Assembly: GCA_021780695.1 (NCBI GenBank)
Contig: JAJXYD010000033.1
Coordinates: 159,046-223,045 of the forward strand
Direction of reading: 5' to 3'
Origin: Deltaproteobacteria bacterium
Lineage (GTDB): Bacteria > Desulfobacterota > Syntrophobacteria > Syntrophobacterales > Syntrophobacteraceae
DNA length: 64,000 bases
Shown here: one piece after another, positions 57,572-64,000 of the stretch
How positions within the stretch are numbered: position 1 is the stretch's first letter
How the letters are laid out: the number at the start of each line of letters is the position of its first letter
Program-made: the position numbers and the translations under genes
Notes under the pieces: generated by a model
Database searches by the model: none
What the model was told of the DNA's origin: nothing
The model's input: only the letters and a program-made list of their open reading frames with translations

Positions 57572-58999
57572 ATGTCGGGGATAGCACTGAGATCGGGCCG
57601 CTTGCTTGTCGTAGAAGACGACAAGGTCGTTGCTGTTTCTTTAAAGATGTTTCTTGAAAACCTCAATTTCAAAGTTGACCTGGCCGCCAACGGCAATGAA
57701 GCCTGGGAATTGATTCAGGCGCAGAACTACGAAATAGTGCTCTCCGATATCAATCTCCCGGGACTGCACGGCAAGGAGATCCTAAAACTCATAAAACAAC
57801 ACGGAATGGATTGTGAGCTGATTCTGTTTACCGGCTACGGCAGCGTTCGCGATGCGGTCGAATGCATCAAAAGCGGAGCATACGACTATTTCACCAAACC
57901 GATCGAAAATGAGAGGCTCTCGCTTACAATTCGCCATGCCCTGGAGCGAAAGGCCCTTCGCGATGAAAACAAGGGGCTGCGCCATGAACTGGACAAAACC
58001 AGCGCCAACCATGTCTATTTCAGATCCAAGGCCATGGAGTTGCTCGTCCAGAAAGCCCGTATCGCGGCCGAAACCGAAGCAACCGTTCTCATAACGGGCG
58101 ACAGTGGAACAGGCAAAACCCTTTTGGCCAAGTTCATTCACGACTGCTCCAAAAAGGACGGCCAACCCTTTGTGGAGGTCTCTTGCGGGGCTCTGTCCGA
58201 GGGGCTTTTGGAATCCGAGCTGTTCGGACACAAAAAGGGCTCCTTTACCGGGGCCGACAGGGACAAAAAGGGCAGATTCGAGGCGGCAAGGGATGGGACC
58301 GTTTTCCTAGACGATATCAATTCGGCTTCCATGGGCCTGCAGGCCAAACTGCTAAAGGTTATAGAGGAAAAGAGCTATGAAAGGGTAGGGGATACAAGGT
58401 CGATGTATACCGCCGCCCGGGTCGTTGCCGCAACCAACAGGGACCTGCGGGAGCTTAGCAAAAACGGCCTCTTTAGAGAGGATCTCTTCCACCGGTTAAA
58501 CGTTGTAAGTCTTGCAATCCCCAGGCTAAACGAACGCAAGGAAGATGTGCCGATCCTGGTGCAACAGTTTCTGCAAAAATTTTCCCGAAAGCACAAAAGA
58601 GACGTAAAAGAGTTCGACCAGTGGGTATTGCCCGCCCTTTGTCACTACAACTGGCCGGGCAATGTTAGAGAACTCGAAAATGTGATGGAAAGAGCTGTAA
58701 TATTTTGCAGGGACGCAGAGATCAAACTCTCGGATTTACCCGAGGAAATTTCGGGACTTGGTAAAAAGCTAAACCTTCACACCCCCAAGACCAACCTCGC
58801 CGATGCGATGCTAAAATTCGAGCACCACCTCATCAGCCAGGCCCTTGATCTTAACAAGGGCAATCGAGACAAAACGGCCAGGGACTTAGGGATAAGCAGA
58901 GCTACCCTTTTTAATAAAATGAGAAAATGGAGTCTTGCGTCTAAGGAGGAAAACCCTGGGTCCTCGCAAACCAATACCGCCGCCCTCCCCCAGGGTTAA
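57572..58999 (+). CDS. NtrC-family sigma-54 response regulator
   Basis: 475 residues from the ATG at 57572 (AGGAGCC upstream; an in-frame ATG at 57527 is open too). Receiver domain (LLVVEDDKVVAVSLKM, phospho-Asp in EIVLSDINLPGLHG, Lys in YFTKP), AAA+ domain with Walker A ITGDSGTGKTLLAK, the sigma-54 contact loop as GSFTGAD (GAFTGA variant), Walker B GTVFLDDIN and R-finger region, then a Fis-type HTH (NRDKTARDLGISRATLFNKM). It activates sigma-54 promoters on phosphorylation. The partner kinase is not next to it; the hybrid kinase lies 5 kb upstream. Confidence 0.95.
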   Translation: MSGIALRSGRLLVVEDDKVVAVSLKMFLENLNFKVDLAANGNEAWELIQAQNYEIVLSDINLPGLHGKEILKLIKQHGMDCELILFTGYGSVRDAVECIKSGAYDYFTKPIENERLSLTIRHALERKALRDENKGLRHELDKTSANHVYFRSKAMELLVQKARIAAETEATVLITGDSGTGKTLLAKFIHDCSKKDGQPFVEVSCGALSEGLLESELFGHKKGSFTGADRDKKGRFEAARDGTVFLDDINSASMGLQAKLLKVIEEKSYERVGDTRSMYTAARVVAATNRDLRELSKNGLFREDLFHRLNVVSLAIPRLNERKEDVPILVQQFLQKFSRKHKRDVKEFDQWVLPALCHYNWPGNVRELENVMERAVIFCRDAEIKLSDLPEEISGLGKKLNLHTPKTNLADAMLKFEHHLISQALDLNKGNRDKTARDLGISRATLFNKMRKWSLASKEENPGSSQTNTAALPQG

Positions 59000-59346
59000 G
59001 ACGAGTTGAGTTTCATGGCCAGAGGCTCCAAAAAGCCCACCCCCACCCCGTAACAGCTCCCGAACCGACTGCACCGTATATGCACGACCCCGGCCAATCC
59101 GCCCATGGGAAGCCGCTCCCCCGAATCCATATCCTTGTTTTCAAACGGCAGACTTACATCCAGGTCCAAACGAATAATGTCGCCCGGCCTAAACCGTTGG
59201 CCCCCCTGGTATTCGAAATAGGCGCCCAGATGACTTATGTTTTTTAAATTCGCCTCCTCGCCCCCCTGAGGGCCCAAATCCCACCGCAACTCGGAGAGAG
59301 CCCTGGCTATCCTTATGCGCATTTGGACCTTGATTCGCCTTGCCAT
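58996..59346 (-). CDS. PilZ-domain protein
   Basis: 116 residues from the ATG at 59346 (GAGGAAAGG upstream). Although the usual RxxxR is only partly seen (ARRIKVQMRIRIARALSE), the D/N-x-S-x-x-G motif is present as NLKNISHLGAYFEY, then FRPGDIIRLDLDVSLP and GVGVGFLEP, the order of a PilZ barrel that binds c-di-GMP. Overlaps the 3' end of the sigma-54 regulator by 4 bases, convergent. Confidence 0.75.
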   Translation of the reverse strand: MARRIKVQMRIRIARALSELRWDLGPQGGEEANLKNISHLGAYFEYQGGQRFRPGDIIRLDLDVSLPFENKDMDSGERLPMGGLAGVVHIRCSRFGSCYGVGVGFLEPLAMKLNSS

Positions 59347-59911
59347 GCGCCTTTCCTCTGTCTCTCTGCCATTTACCATGCCCCTCTTCCCCAGAGTCTA
59401 TGGTGCAACAATCCCCGCGCACCTCAACCGCAGATCTGGCGCACAGTGATCGAAGGACCGTTCGTGGATGGCACTTAAGAAGACCCGTCAACTGACAAGG
59501 AAGAATCTTTATCGGAAAGATAAGGATTGCTTCGCCCGAAAAAATCGCTTAGACGGACGCCCCCGATGGTGTCGGGGACGTCGTTTCGTATGGACCTCGC
59601 TAGAAGGGTTCTTGGGTTCAGAACCAGAGGCTGCGCCTTAGTTTATGCAAGGTGCGGGCCAAATCCGGCATCATCCCAATGCCGCCTGCCGCTCCCGTGC
59701 CACGGTGTCCATAAACAGCCCTTTTTCGCCTTACTCCCGCATGCCCTAAACCCTCTCCACGCTCCGTCCCCCAATGGTTCACCGGCAAAAAAATTTGCCC
59801 GGTCCTTAAAGTCAAAAAAATTTAACGCCGCTATCTTCGGCTCCAAGGTAGATTTTTTTCGATGCGCGATGGTATTATCTTTTCTACCCAAAGGAATGGA
59901 GACTAGGCCAA
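59347..59911. other. Intergenic region upstream of radA
   Basis: About 565 bases with no convincing gene; open frames on both strands lack ribosome sites and conserved features. The radA promoter should lie in the right part; an AATGGAGA site precedes the radA ATG. Confidence 0.5.
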
Positions 59912-61333
59912 ATGGCAGAGCCAAAGCTTATTTACAGGTGCCAGCAGTGCGGTTACACGAGCCCCAAGTGGATGGGCAAATGCCCGGAATGCCGGATATG
60001 GCACAGCTTCTGCGAAGAGCTTTCAGCCCCCGGGGCGGGGAAAACGGCTTCGAAGCGTGCCCAAATGGCATCGGCCCGCCCTTTGAGCCTGGATGAAATT
60101 GACTCCGACCAGGATCCGCGCTACCGCACTGGAATGGGAGAATGGGACAGGGTGCTCGGAGGGGGGCTCACAAAGGGCTCCCTGGTGCTTCTGGCCGGAG
60201 ATCCCGGGATCGGGAAATCCACTCTTCTTCTCCAGGCATTAGCGAAGATGACCGAGGGTGGCAACGTACTCTATGTTTCTGCCGAGGAAAGCGCCCAGCA
60301 GTTAAAATCTCGGGCTCAAAGGCTGGGCATTTGCTCGCCTTCCCTTTTCATATTTTCCGAAACCTGCCTTGAAGCCGTTCTCGATGAAATGCAAAAAAAA
60401 CCTCCCCTGGTTGTCGCCGTCGATTCGATACAGACAATGTATACGAGACTTCTGGATGTGGCCCCGGGCTCGATCAGCCAGGTTCGCGAATGCGCCCAAA
60501 GGCTCATGCGGGCGGGCAAGGAAGCCGGAATAGCAATTTTCATCGTCGGCCACGTCACAAAGGAGGGCGCCATCGCGGGGCCTCGCACTCTCGAACACTT
60601 GGTCGACACGGTCCTCTATCTGGAAGGCGACAGGACCCACACCTTCCGGCTGCTTCGCGCCGTAAAAAACCGCTACGGCTCGACAAATGAGGTGGGCATC
60701 TTCGAAATGAAGGAAAGCGGCCTGGAAGAAGTCCCCAACCCCTCCGGAGTTCTTCTGGCCGAACGGCCCAGGGGAGTCTCGGGTTCGGTTGTGGCCTGTT
60801 CGGTTGAGGGCACCCGCCCCTTATTGGTCGAACTCCAGGCCCTTGTCAGCGCCACCGGCTGGACCCAGCCGCGCAGAACCAGCATGGGAGTCGATACGAA
60901 CCGATTGTCTCTGTTGCTTGCGGTGTTGGAAAAAAAGCTTGGTTATAATTTTGCCCAGCAGGATGTTTTTGTAAACGTCGCGGGAGGAGTTCGCCTGGTT
61001 GAGCCGGCCGCCGATCTCGCGCTGACCGTGGCCCTTATTAGCAGCTACCTCGATAAGCCCCTGCCTCAGGATCTGGTGGTTTGGGGCGAAGTGGGACTCG
61101 CAGGGGAAGTAAGAGGTGTTGGACACAGCGCGCTGCGGGCCGCCGAAGCCTCAAAGCTGGGCTTTAGCGCCTGGCTCATGCCCGCAAGCAACTCCCAGAG
61201 GCTCTCCCATGAGATGGATGGGCGAAGCATCGGCGTTCGTTCCCTCCAGGAGGTCCTTCAGGTAGTCTTTGAGTCCGCTGCGAACAAATCGGGCACGAAG
61301 CCCCTCGGCATGAGCGAAAAGCGCAAACTCTGA
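59912..61333 (+). CDS. radA: DNA repair protein RadA/Sms
   Basis: 473 residues. N-terminal zinc finger CQQCGYTSPKWMGKCPEC, RecA-like ATPase with Walker A LAGDPGIGKSTLLLQ, the RadA-specific KNRYGS (KNRFG motif variant) and the C-terminal Lon-like domain FVNVAGGVRLVEPAADLAL. It drives branch migration in recombinational repair. Full length for the family. Confidence 0.96.
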   Translation: MAEPKLIYRCQQCGYTSPKWMGKCPECRIWHSFCEELSAPGAGKTASKRAQMASARPLSLDEIDSDQDPRYRTGMGEWDRVLGGGLTKGSLVLLAGDPGIGKSTLLLQALAKMTEGGNVLYVSAEESAQQLKSRAQRLGICSPSLFIFSETCLEAVLDEMQKKPPLVVAVDSIQTMYTRLLDVAPGSISQVRECAQRLMRAGKEAGIAIFIVGHVTKEGAIAGPRTLEHLVDTVLYLEGDRTHTFRLLRAVKNRYGSTNEVGIFEMKESGLEEVPNPSGVLLAERPRGVSGSVVACSVEGTRPLLVELQALVSATGWTQPRRTSMGVDTNRLSLLLAVLEKKLGYNFAQQDVFVNVAGGVRLVEPAADLALTVALISSYLDKPLPQDLVVWGEVGLAGEVRGVGHSALRAAEASKLGFSAWLMPASNSQRLSHEMDGRSIGVRSLQEVLQVVFESAANKSGTKPLGMSEKRKL

Positions 61334-61366
61334 GAAATCGTTTCGGTGCGCCCGCCTTCACTAGGA

Positions 61367-62152
61367 TTAGCTCCTCGACAATATAACCGTGGGCCAGCCT
61401 TGCACCCCCAGGACTTCCCTTACTTCGAAGCCGGACAGGGCAAATTTTTTTACATCTTCGAGCTTGCTTGGAAGAAAACCCGCCACAACGACCCTCTTTG
61501 CACTTCTCCACTGCCCGGCGGCAAGAATTTTTCCAAGAATGGGCCATTCCACGTTCATTACCAAAAAATCCGGGCAGAGGTTAAGAAAGCCCAGATCCTT
61601 GGCCCGCGCCAGGGCTACACGGCCCGATACCCCGTTTGCCGCCGCGTTTTTTGCCGCATTTCCAAGCGCCACGGGGTTTAGGTCGATAGCCGCAACCAAC
61701 CGCGCTCCGGCCAGCGCGCAGGCGATTGCAAGTATCCCGGTGCCCGTGCCGAAATCGACAGCCGTTTTAACGGCATCGGATTTAAAAATCTGAGATATTG
61801 CAAGCAGACATCCCTGGGTGGTCGGATGAAGCCCCGAGCCGAAAACGACCCCGGGTTCCATAAGGATTTTTATCCTGCCCGGTCTACCGGGTAAATCCTT
61901 TGCGATAAGGATGTCAAAAAGCCCAAGGCTTATTTCACGGGCCGAGATGTCCTGCCATTTTTCATAGGGCAGCTCATAGTGTCCGGTAAGGCTCCAGCCC
62001 CTGTGAGATTCGAGCCATTGCGAAAGGAGTCCGCAGGGGTCTTTTCTGTAGAAAAGATAGTAAAAGGGCGGCTCGGGCCAAATGCCCTCAAGACCCTGCC
62101 CGGGGGCGTCGGGCGGTCGGCCGTTTCCTTTTATCTCGTAAACTTTTAGCAT
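61367..62152 (-). CDS. PrmA-like methyltransferase (second copy)
   Basis: 261 residues from the ATG at 62152; a TTG at 62164 overlaps the upstream stop and is the other option. VVFGSGLHPTTQGCLLAIS and VDFGTGTGILAIACALAGARL match the PrmA SAM domain, and NPVALGNAAKNAAANG is the following strand; but DFLVMNVEWPILGK has NVEWP at motif IV. The N-terminal domain differs from prmA at 45,786-46,640. It may methylate another protein. Coupled to the CBS gene. Confidence 0.75.
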   Translation of the reverse strand: MLKVYEIKGNGRPPDAPGQGLEGIWPEPPFYYLFYRKDPCGLLSQWLESHRGWSLTGHYELPYEKWQDISAREISLGLFDILIAKDLPGRPGRIKILMEPGVVFGSGLHPTTQGCLLAISQIFKSDAVKTAVDFGTGTGILAIACALAGARLVAAIDLNPVALGNAAKNAAANGVSGRVALARAKDLGFLNLCPDFLVMNVEWPILGKILAAGQWRSAKRVVVAGFLPSKLEDVKKFALSGFEVREVLGVQGWPTVILSRS

Positions 62153-62160
62153 CGTCTCTG

Positions 62161-63429
62161 TCAAAAGATCTCTCGAAGCAGGGAGTCTCGGCTGATAATC
62201 CCTTTGAATTTACCCTCCCCGTCGACCACCGGCAGCCGCTTGATCGTTCGCTCGAGCATGATCCGCACCACCTCGTCTATCGTCTCATCCTCCTTTACCG
62301 TCACGATGTCGGTGTTCATGATCTGGGAGGCCGTCTTGGATCTCAAATGCTTTTGAAGAACCTTATCCTGCCCGCCCGGCTGCGACAAAGAACCCCTCCT
62401 GGCGTAATCCCAGATTCCCGGTAGGCCCGAAAAGGCGCTAAAGAGGTCTACATCGGAGATGAGACCCAGGAAACGGCCGTCTCGGTCAACTACACAGACG
62501 CGCTGAATGTCGTTGCAGCCGATAAGGTTCATTACTTCCTCGACGGGCGTGTCGGGGAAAACCGTGGCAGCCTTGCGGGACATAATGTCTGAGGCAGTAT
62601 GGGCAGTTTCTACGAGAGCGGGGCGGCCGTTGCCCCCGCTTCGGACCGTGCACTCTTTTATCACGGTGCTGAAGACATCCAGGCGCGAAATGTTTCCAAC
62701 CAGTTTTCCCGCATCGTCGACCACGGGCAGACGCTTTACATTTTTCTCAACCATGAGCTTTACCGCGTCTGAAACCAACTGGTCCTGTCCCACGGTAACC
62801 GCGGGCCTGGTCATTATTTCGCCGGCCTTCCTGAAGGAAAGCTCCTTTAGCACCGAAGCCGTTTTCTCCTGGTCGGACCGGGCGAGAAGACCGATGCGAA
62901 GGGGCATGTCGGCCTTATAGATCAAATCGCCCTGGGCAATCACGCCAAGGGGACGGTTCTGTTCGTCCACAACGGGCAGCCCCGTGAAGGAAGAAGCCAG
63001 AAACAGCCGCGCGACTTCGTCAAGAGGCGTGGAAAGGCCCACTTTTTGCGGCCCCCGGGTCATAATGTCGCGGACCCTTATGTGCCGCGGAAGAAGAACA
63101 CCTCGGGTCTTATGGGTGATCAGATCGATATCGTGAACGCCTATGATGCCGTCGTCGACCATCTGCTCGATCGCCGTGCTTACACGCGCGAGCTCGGCCG
63201 CCGGGATCACTATGGTGATGCGTACGGGCATGTTGTAGGAAACCGGTTCGATCTTTTCGATGCCTGCCACTTCCCCGGTTTCATAGGAACCCTGCGAACC
63301 CTTGACAATCATCGTCCTGGCCGCGATCTTCATGTCTCGAACCCGTTCGATGATCGCGTCGGTAAGAGGCCGCCCCCCCCACCACGCCTGCTCGTTGGTG
63401 AATATGTCGATTACCTTGTACTGCCGCAT
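62161..63429 (-). CDS. DUF190 plus four CBS domains protein
   Basis: 422 residues. Residues 1-105 are a DUF190/PII-like domain (WWGGRPLTDAIIERVRDMKI, PVRITIVIPAAELARVSTAI). Four CBS repeats follow: VRDIMTRGPQKVGLSTPL, AGEIMTRPAVTVGQDQL, ASDIMSRKAATVFPDTP and ASQIMNTDIVTVKEDET, each with a LPVVD/VCVVD return strand. Two Bateman modules would bind adenine nucleotides and regulate a partner enzyme or transporter. Cotranscribed with a PrmA-like gene. Confidence 0.9.
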   Translation of the reverse strand: MRQYKVIDIFTNEQAWWGGRPLTDAIIERVRDMKIAARTMIVKGSQGSYETGEVAGIEKIEPVSYNMPVRITIVIPAAELARVSTAIEQMVDDGIIGVHDIDLITHKTRGVLLPRHIRVRDIMTRGPQKVGLSTPLDEVARLFLASSFTGLPVVDEQNRPLGVIAQGDLIYKADMPLRIGLLARSDQEKTASVLKELSFRKAGEIMTRPAVTVGQDQLVSDAVKLMVEKNVKRLPVVDDAGKLVGNISRLDVFSTVIKECTVRSGGNGRPALVETAHTASDIMSRKAATVFPDTPVEEVMNLIGCNDIQRVCVVDRDGRFLGLISDVDLFSAFSGLPGIWDYARRGSLSQPGGQDKVLQKHLRSKTASQIMNTDIVTVKEDETIDEVVRIMLERTIKRLPVVDGEGKFKGIISRDSLLREIF

Positions 63430-63693
63430 GATTTGATTTCTCCTGCTTCCCTGTTATACAGTGAATGTAATGCGCATCCGGCAAAGCTAATCACAATTAT
63501 GTGAAATTATCCGGGCTCTGTACAGAAAAATGGAGCACTCCCCTGGGGAGGTAAAATAACATGCTTTAATAACAAATAGTTACCACCTCGATTTATCGAC
63601 TTGACTGTCCTTGGTCCAAGAACTAAGATTCGGCTCAAAACGTCTGGCGTGCATTATTATTTCCTGTTTTCACTTTTTCCCTAGGGAGACCCC

Positions 63694-64000
63694 ATGTCGA
63701 TCGTAAGGGGCGTTTTAAAGCGGCCCTATACCGTAGTCGCGGTACTGATTCTGGTTTGCATCTTGGGCGTAGGCGCGGCGATGCGCATGCCCGTGGATAT
63801 ATTCCCCGAAATAAATATCCCCGTTGTAGCCGTGGTTTGGACCTATGCCGGAATGGATGCAACCGATATCCAGAATCGAATACTTACCCTTCACGAGCGC
63901 CAGATGGCCTCCCTTGTTGACGATATATCCCGAATAGAGGCCACAAGCTACGAGGGGGTGGGCGTCGAGAAGGTCTATTTGCACGAAGGCGCCGACGTGA
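63694..64000 (+). CDS. RND efflux transporter, N-terminal fragment
   Basis: First 102 residues, cut by the window edge; ATG at 63694 with AGGGAG upstream. VVAVLILVCILGVGAAMRMP is the first transmembrane helix, then PVDIFPEINIPVVAVVWTYA and the YEGVGVEKVYLHEGADV segment of AcrB/HAE-type pumps. The family has ~1,040 residues in an inner-membrane trimer that exports drugs or metals by proton exchange. Accessory genes would be outside the window. Confidence 0.93.
   Translation, partial: MSIVRGVLKRPYTVVAVLILVCILGVGAAMRMPVDIFPEINIPVVAVVWTYAGMDATDIQNRILTLHERQMASLVDDISRIEATSYEGVGVEKVYLHEGADV

Noticed and set aside
59527..60096. Plus-strand frame ahead of and into radA
   Set aside because: It overlaps the certain N terminus of radA in another frame and has no features.

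Overview
The window holds two unlike halves. Positions 1 to about 39,368 are the right-hand ~39 kb of a temperate, tailed (siphovirus-type, HK97-like) prophage whose left end lies outside the window. Positions ~39,370-64,000 are chromosome of a Gram-negative, probably free-living bacterium: an RND pump, PilZ protein, sigma-54 regulator, PrmA, RadA, and dTTP synthesis by ThyX. GC-rich codon use and family content would fit a deltaproteobacterial/Desulfobacterota-like or similar lineage, but there is no rRNA or other marker, so the taxon is a guess.

Prophage, read along its main (minus) strand from right to left: a divergent switch at ~36.0 kb separates a rightward lysogeny operon (self-cleaving CI-type repressor, membrane-anchored HIRAN protein, secreted Cys-rich protein, tyrosine integrase) from a long leftward operon. 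Integration was in the 3' half of a tRNA-Pro(CGG) gene; a 47-base 3' fragment of it begins 7 bases after the integrase stop codon. The leftward early genes are a Cro-like HTH protein, a Bet/RecT annealase with a RecB-like nuclease, a 5-methylcytosine methyltransferase, a replication protein with an iteron-like array in its coding sequence, RusA, and many small Zn-ribbon proteins, almost all joined by ATGA-type overlaps. A second promoter at ~23.4 kb drives an accessory block: a Zn-ribbon protein, a SNF2 helicase, an IbrA-like PAPS-reductase-family protein, a GNAT acetyltransferase, an IbrB-like ParB-fold protein, an unknown protein and a small HTH protein. A third promoter at ~17.65 kb, followed by two strong leader hairpins, starts the late genes: membrane/lysis proteins, GH24 endolysin, HNH nuclease, small and large terminase, portal, ATP-grasp protein, ClpP-like protease, capsid, connector, head closure, tail terminator, tail tube, tail chaperones G and GT with a canonical A_AAA_AAC slip site, a gp10-like protein and the start of the tape measure. 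Two glycosyltransferases, a methyltransferase and the ATP-grasp gene are cargo inside this structural block.

Host half: a secreted small protein, an alpha/beta hydrolase, a dTTP operon (thyX, dimeric-type dUTPase, tmk), icd, prmA, ridA, a CtpA-like S41 protease, a collagen-like secreted protein behind a palindrome-rich leader, a hybrid histidine kinase, a parvulin/HEAT-repeat pair, a secreted unknown, an NtrC-type regulator, a PilZ protein, radA, a second PrmA-like methyltransferase with a DUF190-CBS protein, and the start of an RND efflux pump. A ~200-bp intergenic element occurs twice, beside the prophage and 10 kb away.

The best candidates for something undescribed are the IbrA/GNAT/IbrB/SNF2 block (17.7-23.4 kb), the HIRAN protein inside the repressor-integrase operon, and the sugar/methyl/ATP-grasp cargo in the virion genes.
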